Assembly: GCA_964035575.1 (NCBI GenBank)
Contig: OZ037874.1
Span: forward strand, 1,116,001 to 1,180,000
DNA length: 64,000 nt
Source of the DNA: Rhynchopus sp. YZ270_cl-10
Taxonomy: Eukaryota; Euglenozoa; Diplonemea; Diplonemida; Diplonemidae
Direction of reading: 5' to 3'
Part shown: one piece after another, positions 19,949 to 30,075 of the stretch
Layout of the letters: every line of letters starts with the position of its first letter
Position numbering within the stretch: position 1 is the stretch's first letter
Program-made: the position numbers and the translations under genes
Notes under the pieces: generated by a model
What the model saw: only the letters and a program-made list of their open reading frames with translations
What the model was told of the DNA's origin: nothing
Databases searched by the model: none

Positions 19949-21919
19949 ATGCATAAGGGACCGAATACTATCTTCCTCACGATAATCTTGACGGCGGTGT
20001 GCACACTGATCGTGGTTCGCTTCTCCCCATTGAACAAACATCTTCCGAGCTCACCCGTGTCTCCATCTATCAGGTACTCAACAGAGACCATCCGTGTCGA
20101 GGTACCTGTGCAGGTTCCTGTCAATGTGACCGTGCCTGTGCCCGTGCCCGTTCCTGTTGAGGTCAAAGTGCCTGTCGAAGTGCCGATTCCTGTTGAGGTT
20201 CCTGTCGAGGTCAAGGTTCCTGTTGAAGTACCGATTCCTGTCGAGGTTCCTGTCAATGTGACCGTGCCCGTTCCTGTCAAGGTTCCTGTGTACAAAGACA
20301 AAGAACCACTCTGCCGCCAGCATCGTGCCTGTGGGATGGAGGACATGCAGCTTGCGTACGAAGGACACTACTTTGGCCTGCAGCAGTGCTATGCTTGGAG
20401 TGACCGCAATCAAACAAACGTGCCTCCACGTGTCGTGTACGATGGTCTGAACGAGAACGACTTCGCCCCTCTGCTTGCTGCGTACGAAACTCTCGAGGAC
20501 CTGCTTCAAGAGTGTTTGGGTGAGATGGAGGATGTCAACCAGATGGAGCGTGTGCTCAAAGTGCTGCACTACCCACTTCCTCCCATGAAGATTCCCAAGG
20601 ACCTGGGTGAGTACGCCATGTACCTGTCTGGGGGGAACGTACCCGGGAGAGCAAAGAAGTTTGTGCACACGACGGCACAGACCACCTGCGTGGGGACGTA
20701 CCACCTCCAGGTTGGGACCTGGCGTGAAGTGGACCCTGACCAGCGTGTTGTGTTCTGGACAGACGACGCGCTGAACCGCTTGGTGAGACGCTTGTTCAAG
20801 CACTCAAAACTTCACGTGTTCATGCGCCGTGTGCGTCAAGTGAATGGCAAGCACCAAGGTGTGATGATTGCTGACCTCTTCCGTTCCTTTCTGATGCTTG
20901 TGTTTGGTGGTGTATACGCAGACACGGATGTGAAGACGACACGTCCTTGGGAACACATCTTTGACAAGTACGACGTGCTTGCTGTGCATGAGCACGCTGC
21001 CCCGAACACAACACAGTGGATAGAGCAGAACTGGCGTCCAGGGATGCGCACGGTTTACGGAGGAAGCTTCAGCATGATGGCGCACAAGCCAGGTCTGTCG
21101 TACTGGGTGAACTATGTGAACCAGGCGATTGATGAGATGAACCGCAAGTCGAACAATGAGCTTGGCAACTGCCATCCTGTGCACTGCACAGGTCCGAAGA
21201 TGACGACAGACCGACACTACGAGTTCATGGCGTCGTACCCACCGCACGAGACCAGTCGTGCTACGATGCTTGACGAAATATCAGAGTGGAACGACTACAC
21301 AGGGATGAAGCACATGTTGCACTGCAGCTGGTGTCATTATGGCAAGGAGCCTACGTTTGACGTCCGTGCTGCGCTACCTTCGCCTGCACTCATATTCCCA
21401 CCTGGCACGCTTTCTGAGCGGGAGTGTCCGTACGAGATTGGGATGAAGGCAATCTTCGATGGCGACTTAGGAGAGCGGAACGAACCTGCAGTGATGGAGA
21501 TGGACGAGGAGCTGAAGAAGAGGGACTCCCAGTACCCCATGTTCAAGTTGTCTGGCAGGTTCCCCGAGACAGAAGCACCACCACCACCGCCACCCACCCC
21601 CGAACCTGAAGCCCCGGCACCACCACCAGCACAGCCTGAAGAAAAGCCTGAGGAGAAGGAAGCCACACCACCAACAGAACCAGCGCAAGAAGCGAAACCT
21701 GAAGAAAAAGAAGCCACACCACCAAAAGAACCCGAGAATGAAGCTACCCCGCCAACAGAACCAGCACGAGAGATGAAGCCTGAGGAGAAAGAACCCACAC
21801 CACCAACACCACCAACACCACCAGCACAGCCGGAGATGAAGCCTGAGGAGAAGGAAGCCACCCCACCAACAGAACCAGCACAAGAAGCGAAACCTGACCA
21901 ACTATCACCTGCAAAATAG
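19949..21919 (+). CDS. GT32-type glycosyltransferase C with a VPV-repeat stem
   Basis: 656 residues from ATG 19949 (context CAACATG), chosen because a membrane helix (about 8-27) follows at once as in A, B and D. The stem (about 50-115) is a striking run of valine-proline repeats (VEVPV, VKVPV, VPIPV) absent from the paralogues. Then come LCRQHRACGM, WTDDALNRLV, GVMIADLFRSF, FGGVYADTDV (DTD near 325) and CTGPKMTTDRHYEF. The C-terminal tail is a repeat of PEEKEATPPTEPAQE-like units, longer than in A. The catalytic domain is very close to A, indicating recent duplication. As for A, a Golgi lumenal sugar transferase is expected; the donor is unknown. Confidence 0.85.
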   Translation: MHKGPNTIFLTIILTAVCTLIVVRFSPLNKHLPSSPVSPSIRYSTETIRVEVPVQVPVNVTVPVPVPVPVEVKVPVEVPIPVEVPVEVKVPVEVPIPVEVPVNVTVPVPVKVPVYKDKEPLCRQHRACGMEDMQLAYEGHYFGLQQCYAWSDRNQTNVPPRVVYDGLNENDFAPLLAAYETLEDLLQECLGEMEDVNQMERVLKVLHYPLPPMKIPKDLGEYAMYLSGGNVPGRAKKFVHTTAQTTCVGTYHLQVGTWREVDPDQRVVFWTDDALNRLVRRLFKHSKLHVFMRRVRQVNGKHQGVMIADLFRSFLMLVFGGVYADTDVKTTRPWEHIFDKYDVLAVHEHAAPNTTQWIEQNWRPGMRTVYGGSFSMMAHKPGLSYWVNYVNQAIDEMNRKSNNELGNCHPVHCTGPKMTTDRHYEFMASYPPHETSRATMLDEISEWNDYTGMKHMLHCSWCHYGKEPTFDVRAALPSPALIFPPGTLSERECPYEIGMKAIFDGDLGERNEPAVMEMDEELKKRDSQYPMFKLSGRFPETEAPPPPPPTPEPEAPAPPPAQPEEKPEEKEATPPTEPAQEAKPEEKEATPPKEPENEATPPTEPAREMKPEEKEPTPPTPPTPPAQPEMKPEEKEATPPTEPAQEAKPDQLSPAK

Positions 21920-22164
21920 TCGTAAAGACCCTGTCTTTGGGAATAAAAGGTAACAAGGGTTTTCTGCTCTGTGGTAGCAAATGGTGTATGTGGCTCTTCC
22001 TTTCCACGACGCCCGTTCATCTGATGAGTGGAAGCGGGAGTGGGGCACATCTTTTACATATCGGATGCGAAAGCGATGTCGGAAGGGTCGTGCACCGGTC
22101 ATGTACCAAGGTTGGTGTGTTCCGGGGTATGGGACTTCACACATCTTCACAACTTTTCTACTAT
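21920..22164. other. 3' flank of glycosyltransferase C
   Basis: Contains a likely polyadenylation-type AATAAAAG (about 21942) shortly after the stop. No other feature recognised up to the remnant at 22165. Confidence 0.35.
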
Positions 22165-22300
22165 TATGTGCTTCTTTCCTCACTGCTCTGACGACGATGA
22201 GTGGGAGCCTGTGGACGACGAGCTGGAACACACCAACTCCGCCTCTACAGCCATCGAGCAAATGGTGATCGAGCCTCCCCACAGCACATCCCGTTTCTGA
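22165..22300 (+). pseudogene. Coding remnant with EPVDDELEH...AIEQMV
   Basis: The partner of the remnant at 8890-9044. The frame reads CSDDDEWEPVDDELEH, then AIEQMVIEPPH before a TGA at 22298. No start or family could be identified. Each remnant lies downstream of one of the two closely related glycosyltransferases (A and C), so it may mark a gene once linked to them. Confidence 0.45.
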
Positions 22301-23114
22301 TGTGCAATATTATGAAAGGAATAATATTTTTGTGGAGTGCATCCAGGATCGAGTTGTCCGGCAGGATACACACCCGCAATCTCGGGGTTTTTCCCCCACT
22401 TCCTATGCTATCAATTTAGTGCATATGTTGATATACTTCTTCCCTTTTTCGTTTATTTTTTTTTACTTCAGGCAACATTCGCTACTTCCTGGGAAGGGCA
22501 GTCCTTACAGGCGAGTCCGAAGTGCGCCCGCCAGAGGTGCGAATGAGAGTCACACTTGGTGTGGGGTTGTGGTTACTATTCTCATCATTGCAAAGAGCCT
22601 CAGGGAGGTGTCCTGGCTGCGGGTGGTGTCTGTACTTTCCCCCCCCCTTTTTTTACGCACACTACTTTGTGAGCGGAAAGTGTCACGTCGTTCACTCACC
22701 CAACCGTGCTCCGCAACACCACCACCCAACAGGTGATTTTTAGTGTGTGTGGAAGCGTCAACGCATCAAACAACTACAAGAAGGGGGGTGAGGGAACAAC
22801 AAGTGACACTTTTGCCTACTAGACAGAGTAATAGGCCGACACCCTAGGTGTGGTATTGACACATTAGGGCTTGGGTGGGTACCTCCACAGGTAGCCATCC
22901 CCAGCATTTTTTTAATTGTCAGATGTAAACCACGAAATGGATGTAGGACTGCATGGTTTGGGTGTCCACCCCGCGGTACAGCCGGTCATTGTACCAAGGT
23001 ACAACCTGCCACATATTTCAACTCTACTTTTTTTACCCTCAGGCCGAGACCTTCACAGCGTTTCTATGAAGTGCCACGTCCTTTCTTTTTTCCCCCCTGT
23101 TTTTTATTATTATA
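22301..23114. other. Spacer with dispersed repeats
   Basis: No gene recognised. The part at about 22926-23035 (AACCACGAAATGGATGTAGG, then a GTACCAAGGTAC hairpin and TTTCAACTCTAC) recurs at about 25190-25270, and a shorter variant at about 25820-25920. These are dispersed copies of one spacer repeat. Confidence 0.4.
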
Positions 23115-23199
23115 CCTACAAGCGTAGCTTAAAGGAGAAATAGTTCCTCAGATACGGTCGCCAATCACCCCTCAAACAGGGTAATTGTGCAATCAACGA
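23115..23199 (+). repeat. Left member of an inverted repeat pair
   Basis: About 85 bp containing TAGCTTAAAGGAGAAATAGT and CCTCAGATACGGTCGCCA. The reverse complement of 26061-26150 matches it through most of its length. It could be the end of a 3.0-kb non-autonomous element or one of two separate inserts in opposite orientation. Confidence 0.5.
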
Positions 23200-23812
23200 A
23201 AATTTTTTTAAATATTTAGTCAAACCAGGAAGCAGGCTTTCCCAGTGTTACCAAATAACTTCCCCTTTGGGGGCCATTTGGAGTACCGAATAACGCCGTC
23301 CCCTTTTTTTTTGATTCACAGGACCGATAAGGCTTCGGTTTTGGGCCCCACGAGGTGGCCCAAAAAAATACTTCCTTCTCGCCACCCAAATAAGTTTATT
23401 CCACCAACCCTGTTTCTAAATAACTTTTATTTTTGCCGCCATTTTTTGCTTTCACAACAAAGTTACTGGAATGATGATGTTATTGCGACCACCCCCCCTG
23501 TCTTAAATGAAAAATGCTCCCACCCCACCCCCAATACAGAAACCTGTTTTTTGTCCTCAGACATCCCCCCTGTTTTTGGATACGGAGTGCAGTTTTGTTT
23601 TAAATAAGAAGACATTTCTTTATAGTGTAGCCACCCTCGAGTAGGAGGAATACAACCAAGTTTTCAAATAAAAAGAAATTTCTTTCTTTCACTCATTCTA
23701 AAAACCCCCCTTCCTTTCTCGTCTTTTTTTTTGGAGTTTTTTTTACTGATTTACAGGCGGGGTTTGCAATCCAGACACAGTCAACTGATGCTGTGTGGCA
23801 ACGATTGAGGTC

Positions 23813-23845
23813 AAGGTGACTAGGCTTAGGTTCATCTTATAAACT
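23813..23845 (+). repeat. Hairpin element lacking its apical loop
   Basis: AAGGTGACTAGGCTTAGGTT followed by CATCTTATAAAC matches copy 1 on both sides but lacks the central AGCACGAG. The outer AAGGTG/CATCTT helix remains. Confidence 0.5.
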
Positions 23846-24448
23846 TTTCAACCCCCCTTTTTTTTAGATACCAACGAAGTGCTCTCTGGGGTTCAATAAC
23901 CCGCGGAGAACCAAGAGCCCTGCGTCTGCCAATGAACGGTGAGGCGTTTGCACTTTCAACTTTCCCCCCCCTTTTTTTTTGTGGATTTTTTGGTCTTTCC
24001 AAGTCTGCCGTGTGTTGCGGCGATTTCAACAATACGTGAAGACAGTCTATATGGCAGCTACACGAATCCGATTTATCAAAAAAATGGACAAAATCTTGAC
24101 TAAGACGATTCTTGGTCCTTTACCACTAATGAGTAGTAGTTACGCATAAAATTGGCGCTTTGTTGATGGGGCCATGATACTGAGTCCCACTTAAACAGAA
24201 CCAACTCTCACCTTTCTTTTTCTCCTGCTCTATGTTTTTATTCTGCGAAATTGTTGCAACAATAAGAGAAACTCTTTTAGTTTTGCACGTTTGCGATTAT
24301 CCAAAATGCAAAGAAAAAAGAACGCAACAGCGAAGTTCAAATATTTTCTCTCCTCACTTTTTGCTTTTGTTTTTTGTTCTATTTTCCTGTTCAATGCGCG
24401 CCTGCAAATTGTTTTTAAGTACTTCAAATATTTTTGGCGTTCAAAAAA

Positions 24449-24595
24449 GTAGTCCGCCGGAGTCCGAACCTGAGTTGAGACGGACTATGGCGGGCTTTGA
24501 AAGTCCGTCTCAAGTCCGCTCGAGTCAGGCGGACTCGGCCTGAGTCTGTCTCAAGTCCGCCTGAGTTTTTGCGGGCTTGGCGGACTCAGGACTAC
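24449..24595. mobile_element. 147-bp palindromic MITE, GTAGTCC ends
   Basis: Ends GTAGTCCGCC at the left and GGACTAC at the right. The interior is built of TCCGCCTGAGTC-like words in both orientations (GGCGGACTC, AAGTCCGC). No target duplication could be fixed because the flanks are A-rich. Confidence 0.55.
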
Positions 24596-25868
24596 TACAA
24601 AATATGAAATTACCCCAAAAATCCCTAAATTCACCAAACTTATTTGGACGCCAATTTGTTTGGAGTACTTTAGGACAAATACTTTTTATTGACGGCAAAT
24701 TTGCGTAAATGATTCAAACGTTTTAGACTATTTGTTAATTCCCCCCTCCCCCCCCTTCTCCCCTCTCCCTCCACTGTGCGCTCACCTCATTTCTGTACTT
24801 CAGGCAAAGGGGTTTTTTTGACTCATTTCTGCGGTTAAAAAAAAAGGTTTTTTGTTTTCAAACAAAAATAACCAAAAAAAAACCAAACTTAACCCTCACT
24901 GATAGCTGCGTATGATGTGAGGAGCACACCAATTAAAGAAAAAAAGACGAAATGTACTATTTTTCCTGGTATCATTTTTTTGTTTTGTTTCCTCTTTTTA
25001 TTTGCATCAATTAAGAGTTCCCCCCACCCAGTGGCACCCACAGCGCAACCTGCCTTTTGTGACTCTGCTCTGCTTGGTCATCCTCCTTCGGCAGTCGCGG
25101 CTAGCTGTGTCAAATCAGTCAGCAACAAGAAGAGAGACACTCTTTTCCTTTTCCCCCTTTTTCACCCTTCTTTCAGATGCAAACCACGAAATGGATGTAG
25201 GACTGCATGCTTTGGGTGTCCACTCCCAGCACACCCTGTCATGTACCAAAGAGGGCTTTGTATTTCATTTTTTTATTGTAGACACCCCCCGAGGGATGAC
25301 CTCCAGTAAAGTAGCACAAACTAGAACCAAATAAAACAAATAAAACAAAACTTTCAGTCCCCGAGGGATGAGCTTCCCTATTTTCCCTCACTTCCGGTAT
25401 ACGATGCCGGAGTCACTCTGTACACAAGGCATTGTATCGCCTACTCGCTGGATGGGGTACACGGCATCGTGAACGAACCCCTCCGAATGCGTGAGTCACC
25501 TTTACGTAATAGTGGTAGCCGTCGTCATATGCTTTTTTCGTCTGTTGTCTGTACTCTACTTTTTATTTGCAAAAATTTTAAAAAAAACCAAATAGTGCTC
25601 CTGAAATAAAAAATACCAAGTAGCACTAAGTAAGTACGCAATATAGGGTATTCCTGTATTTTTTTTTCGTGCAGAAAGTGCGCAACAAGTACGCAAAATG
25701 AGGTTTTCAGGAGGACCACCAAAAGGATTTTTTTTTAAAAGAGGAGACGAAGCTGATGGACAAAACACCATCTTTCGATTGAAAATATGATCTTTTTATC
25801 ATTTTGTTCTTTCTCTCAAATGGAAACCACGAAAATGGCATGTGGTCCACCGGGTACACCCAGTCATT

Positions 25869-25917
25869 GTACCAAAGGTACGTTGTTCACAAGAGGGGCT
25901 GTTTGTATTTTTCAATT
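25869..25917 (+). repeat. Hairpin element, GTACA type with ACAAGAG
   Basis: GTACCAAAGGTAC followed by GTTGTTCACAAGAGGGG and TTTGTATT, then TTCAATTC. The loop is ACAAGAG, one change from ACGAGAG. Confidence 0.45.
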
Positions 25918-26060
25918 CAACTTTCAAATACTGTTTTTGCTGTATATTTGAATACGAAGAAAAGCACAACCCAACTTGATTTCAAAAATATAAAATAGTG
26001 AAGTAATAGAAGAACTCTGATAGGTAAATAAAAGGAGAAAAAAAGGGGGGGTTTTTTTTT

Positions 26061-26150
26061 CTCGTTGCCTGTTCAATTACCTGGAAGGGGATGATTTGGC
26101 GACCGTATCTGAGGATATACTATTTCTTCTTTAAGCTACCGCTTTGGTAG
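26061..26150 (-). repeat. Right member of an inverted repeat pair
   Basis: Inverted match of 23115-23199, including GGCGACCGTATCTGAGG and ACTATTTCTTCTTTAAGCTA. Its outer end, CTACCAAAGCGGTAG on the other strand, can itself fold back. Confidence 0.5.
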
Positions 26151-26179
26151 ATTTATTAACAAAAAGTGAAAAGTAGAGA

Positions 26180-26245
26180 TTGCACACACTGTGGCAACAC
26201 AACCGAGGCAACCTACAGCACTACTCCAACAATTTATCCAAAACT
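26180..26245 (+). repeat. Dispersed repeat shared with 54152-54220
   Basis: The text around CTGTGGCAACACAACCGAGG and ACTACTCCAACAATTTATC occurs here and near 54160-54220 with small differences. It lies in the leader of the LRR gene, which argues that translation does not begin upstream of it. Confidence 0.5.
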
Positions 26246-26291
26246 CATCCCAACACCACAATGCAGAGCCACTTTACACACCGTACACATC

Positions 26292-27311
26292 ATGGAACTG
26301 GCCATAAAAGGCTTTGATGGTCGGGACTATACTATCGAGGTAGGTGAAAATGACACAACGGAGACGATGCGCGGGAAGATCGCGTCTGCGACTGGGTTGT
26401 GCGAAGACGGCTTTCGTATGGGATTTGGAGGGAAGAGTGAAGGCGAGGACATTACGCAGCTGAGCGCTGGGGACATGGTGGTGCTGACAGAGTCGCGGCG
26501 GGGCTTTGCTGTGGCTGCGTTGCGTGAGTTGGGTGAGACCGACATTAGTCCTGAGAGGTTGGCGACAGTGGCGGATCCTGAGATCGCCTCTTTGCTTCTC
26601 CAAGCTGAGGTTGCTACCTACATTCCAGAGAAATTCTTTTCACGCCACTCTACTCCACTAAAAATTGATTTGAGCGCTGAAATTGACGTATTCGAGGTTC
26701 GGGAGGACTTCGCTTCGCACAGCGCTTTAACTCACATTAATATATCAGGTTTGCACCATGTAACGCACATTCGAGATAGATTTCTTTCAAATTGCCGTGC
26801 ATTGAGCACCGTTGACCTCTCTGCACTTTGCAGTCTTGAGGAAATCGGTACACACTTTCTTTCTAGCTGCGATTCACTGAGGGCCGTGGATCTCTCAGGA
26901 CTGCGTAGCGTGAAGTCGATTGGGTGTTGTTTTCTTTGGAGGTGCAGTGCGTTGAGGAGCATCGATCTGACCGCACTGCAGAGCGTTACAGAGCTTGGGG
27001 ACGACTTTCTGTGTGAATGCAGCGCGCTGCCAGACATCAACCTCTCCGCGTTGTGCCGTATAACAAACATCGGGGAGTGCTTCCTCGAGGGCTGCTACTC
27101 GCTGACATCGCTTGATCTCTCTTCATTGCGCAACGTCGAAGGCATTGGGGCCCGCTTTCTTGCAGGGTGCACTGCACTGCCTGAGACAGACGTATCCACC
27201 TGGAAGGGTGCCCCAGCTATTGCAGTTGCCATCCGCAGGGAACGTGAAGAGCGCAAACCCTGCTATGAGATCAGAAAAACAGAGGACCCTTCTTTGCCAG
27301 AATGTTTTTGA
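26292..27311 (+). CDS. Ubiquitin-like domain fused to leucine-rich repeats
   Basis: 339 residues from ATG 26292; the frame is open upstream only through non-ATG codons and a dispersed repeat. Residues about 1-75 look like a ubiquitin-like fold (MELAIKGFDGRDYTIEVGEN, then TMRGKIASATG and ITQLSAGDMVVL). From about 110 to 320 there are at least six repeats of about 24 residues of the form FLxxCxALxxxDLSALxxVxxIGxx, the BspA-like leucine-rich repeat type widespread in protists. No signal peptide or membrane helix is seen, so it is probably cytosolic. The fusion suggests a protein-interaction adaptor, possibly linked to ubiquitin signalling, though no terminal Gly-Gly for conjugation is present. 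The function is unproven. Confidence 0.75.
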   Translation: MELAIKGFDGRDYTIEVGENDTTETMRGKIASATGLCEDGFRMGFGGKSEGEDITQLSAGDMVVLTESRRGFAVAALRELGETDISPERLATVADPEIASLLLQAEVATYIPEKFFSRHSTPLKIDLSAEIDVFEVREDFASHSALTHINISGLHHVTHIRDRFLSNCRALSTVDLSALCSLEEIGTHFLSSCDSLRAVDLSGLRSVKSIGCCFLWRCSALRSIDLTALQSVTELGDDFLCECSALPDINLSALCRITNIGECFLEGCYSLTSLDLSSLRNVEGIGARFLAGCTALPETDVSTWKGAPAIAVAIRREREERKPCYEIRKTEDPSLPECF

Positions 27312-28192
27312 GGGTGTTGTGGTTTAAAAAGAGAAGCATATTAGCTATGGCCTAGGGGGGTGTACTCTTGTGTTGGCTAGCTGACTGCTTTGTTAGGTCT
27401 ACCTACCTCATTGCTTTTCGCTTTTTGCTGTGGACCTTTTTTGGTGCTCAAAACAACATCAAAGCGTTTCTCTCTTATGGTGTGATTTTGTCAACAGGAG
27501 TACAAAAAAAATATATATAGTGGAGCACACTCTAGGGTGGCTACACTAATACAACCAAGTTTTCAAAAAAGAATTGTTTTTGCGTGAGCCATGAAGGAAT
27601 GGTCCTATTCGGGCGATCTCTTCCCTCGTGGATGGTGTCCCCTCTCATTGACGTCCCTCCTAGACTCCCGTGTCCTCGTCGTTCCCTCCGCGTGCGGCTG
27701 CTACTTGGCCGTGTCCAGTATTCTCGCCTGTATGACCTTCAAGAATTCATCCACTGCGTATCCTTCGTCTAGAGTGGTGGGTCTTTTGCCCAAAACGGAC
27801 GCCTCGTCACCTATCGGACCCTGCTGCAAAAAGTCTGTCAGCAGTTTCTAGCCCTTTCCCTGGTGACAATTTTTTTTTTGAAGATAATAACCCAAATCAG
27901 TTTCCCCATTGCCATTGAAGTACCCAGCAATGCTGAGAGAATGCATCCTCCGCCTCTGCCTCGCTGAAAGTAAGATACGAAGTCTGTCACTTCAGTTTTT
28001 ATTGAACACTTGTATTTCACCCCAATTCCTATCCACACACCAAAGGGTCAGGCTGTGACGTGAGCACGCCCCTACCGCTATATTCTGAATGCTACGGGAT
28101 AACCCACACCATCACACATCCACACACCCACACACCTCATCGATCAGAGTTTCTTCCATTGTTTTGTTTTGTTTTCTTTTTCCCTTTTAACA
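27312..28192. other. Spacer
   Basis: No gene that I can support. Around 27518-27570 lies text (ACAACCAAGTTTTCAAA) shared with about 23650-23675. The minus strand of 27700-27850 has a short frame of ordinary amino-acid composition that could be a trace of an old retroelement, but nothing diagnostic. A CA-rich run lies near 28105-28135. Confidence 0.35.
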
Positions 28193-29692
28193 ATGAAATG
28201 GATGTTCCCTGTTTGCATCATCGCAGCACTGTGCGTCCTCCGCCAGGGCACAGTACGCGGGGTTCCCGGAGAAGTTAATGGCGCTGGCGTTGGGTCCTTG
28301 GGGAGGGCAGCACCGCACACCACCACCACCACCACCCAACCGACCCCACCCTGCCCGTCCTCTGCGCTCTGCCGCCAGCCAGGCGCCTGCGGGATGGCGG
28401 ATATGCAGCTTGCGTACGAAGGACACTACTTTGGCCTCCAGCGGTGCTACGCCTTTAAGCGCATTGCACTGTCCCTGCTGCCACCACGGTTGAAGTACAT
28501 TCGTTTCGATACGGCAGAGTTTCCTCGTCTCCTTACAGAGTACAACGCCTTGGAAGAACTGCTTATGGGGTGTATGGGAGATCTCCGTACCGCGGACATT
28601 GAGAAGGTGTACGGTGTGCTGCACTACCCCACAGCCTTGCTGAAAATCCCCAAAGACCTTGGAGAATACGAGAAATTCCGTCCAAACAGCTCGACCCCTG
28701 GACGGGCGAAGCTCTTCGTGCACTCCACCTGGAAGACGATGTGTGTCGCTCCGTTTCATAACCACCTCGCTTCGTGGCGTGCGGTCGACCCTGAACAACA
28801 GGTTGTCTTCTGGACGGACGATGCGATCCGGAATTTCATTGAAACGCATTTTCTTGGAACCAAATTGGATATCACGCTCCGTCGGATCAGGCATCTTAAG
28901 GGGAACCAGGAAGGTGTCATGATTGCGGATCTCTTCCGCGCACTTCTGATGCTTGTTTTTGGAGGGATCTATGCTGATACAGATGTTCTTGCTTCGCAAC
29001 CTTGGGAGCATATTTTCTCTGAATACGACGTTGTCGCCGCCTCAGAAGCCTTAGGAGAACGCACCCCACAGGGCATCGACGAAACCTGGAAGGAAGGCAT
29101 GCGGGCCTTCTACGGCGGCAGCTATATCATGACCGCAAGCAAACCGGGTCTTTCCTACTGGGAGTCCTACGTCAACAATGCTTTGGACGAGCTCAACCGC
29201 AAATCAAACAGTGCCCTGGCATTATGCAACCCTGTGCAATGTACCGGGCCAAGGATGACGGCGGATAGACATTATGAGTTTGTCGCCTCGCATGGGGAAG
29301 CAGAGGTGCGTCGTGTTGTTATGCTTGATGAGAAGGTGGCGTTCAAGGAGCTGACCGGGTTTTCGCATAGCGGGCACTGCAGCTGGTGTGGTGCGGTGTC
29401 GAGGAAGGAGGTGACGTCGCGGTTCGATCTGCGCGCGGCGCTGCCAGCATCGTCGCTCCTGCTTCCTCCTGGTACCAGAGCGGACCCTGCCTGCCCCTAT
29501 GAGAAGGGGATGGTGGCAACGTTTGACCCATTCGCAGGGAGAACGCAGAGCGCTTCAATCGAGGTGGATGTGTCCGTGCGGGACAGTGAAGATCAGCATA
29601 GGGTTCTCGAAGAGGCGCCAGTGCAAGTTGTGCGTCCGATTGTCCACCTCAGATCAGCATCCGAAGAGAGGGCGGCAAAAAGAAGGAAGTGA
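28193..29692 (+). CDS. GT32-type glycosyltransferase D (type II membrane protein)
   Basis: 499 residues from ATG 28193 (context AACAATG); an alternative ATG is 9 nt further. A hydrophobic N-terminal helix (about 4-18) is followed by a short stem with a Thr run, then SALCRQPGACGMADMQLAY, FWTDDAIRNF, GVMIADLFRALL, FGGIYADTDV (DTD near 261) and CTGPRMTADRHYEF. The C-terminal tail is short and lacks the Pro/Glu repeats of A and C. The helix is short enough that it might be cleaved as a signal peptide. By sequence D resembles B more than A in several motifs (DLFRALL, WKEGMRAFYGGS). Role as for the other paralogues: sugar transfer in the secretory pathway, substrate unknown. Confidence 0.85.
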   Translation: MKWMFPVCIIAALCVLRQGTVRGVPGEVNGAGVGSLGRAAPHTTTTTTQPTPPCPSSALCRQPGACGMADMQLAYEGHYFGLQRCYAFKRIALSLLPPRLKYIRFDTAEFPRLLTEYNALEELLMGCMGDLRTADIEKVYGVLHYPTALLKIPKDLGEYEKFRPNSSTPGRAKLFVHSTWKTMCVAPFHNHLASWRAVDPEQQVVFWTDDAIRNFIETHFLGTKLDITLRRIRHLKGNQEGVMIADLFRALLMLVFGGIYADTDVLASQPWEHIFSEYDVVAASEALGERTPQGIDETWKEGMRAFYGGSYIMTASKPGLSYWESYVNNALDELNRKSNSALALCNPVQCTGPRMTADRHYEFVASHGEAEVRRVVMLDEKVAFKELTGFSHSGHCSWCGAVSRKEVTSRFDLRAALPASSLLLPPGTRADPACPYEKGMVATFDPFAGRTQSASIEVDVSVRDSEDQHRVLEEAPVQVVRPIVHLRSASEERAAKRRK

Positions 29693-30033
29693 GGAAATTA
29701 TGGATTTTTTTTTTTTTTTACCTTTTTTGGGAAAAGGGCAATTAGAATGTATTATTGGATTGTTTGGATTGGTGCAAATTGTTTTTCCGCATTCGAAAAA
29801 AGTGTTTTTGCGAAAAATGAATTGAACCTTGTCTCAAATCATGGCGTCGAAAAGCCACTAAAAATGGCGGCGTGGATAAGGTGAAGTAATTTTGTTGTGA
29901 AAGATGTGTGCACAGTATACACATTCATTTTTCATATCCCTTATTTTTTTATTTCTTTTTTAGTTGTTTTTTGTTTTGTCATTATTCTCCACCCCCCCTT
30001 TTTTATGTGCACAGTGTTGTACATTTATTTTGC

Positions 30034-30075
30034 AAGGTTACTAAGCACGATAGGCTTAGGTTCATCTATTTTCAA
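30034..30075 (+). repeat. Hairpin element, loop ACGATAG
   Basis: TAAGC (30042-30046), loop ACGATAG, GCTTA (30054-30058), with partial outer pairing of AGGT with ATCT. Preceded by a T-rich tract ending TGCAAG. Confidence 0.6.

Larger units (their letters stand above)
23200..26060. other. Region between the inverted repeat pair
   Basis: About 2.9 kb without a recognised gene. It is T-rich, with a truncated hairpin element at 23813-23845, the GGCGGACTC palindrome at 24449-24595, two copies of the spacer repeat (about 25190 and 25820) and a GTACA-type hairpin at 25869-25917. No coding frame with family resemblance was found, so if this is one element it is non-autonomous. Confidence 0.4.

Noticed and set aside
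22016-22060. Hammerhead ribozyme (CTGATGAG near 22020)
   Set aside because: The second conserved part of the core (GAAA) and the three helices are missing.
27700-27850. Minus-strand fragment that could be an old retroelement gag trace
   Set aside because: Too short and without diagnostic motif; mentioned only as part of the spacer description.
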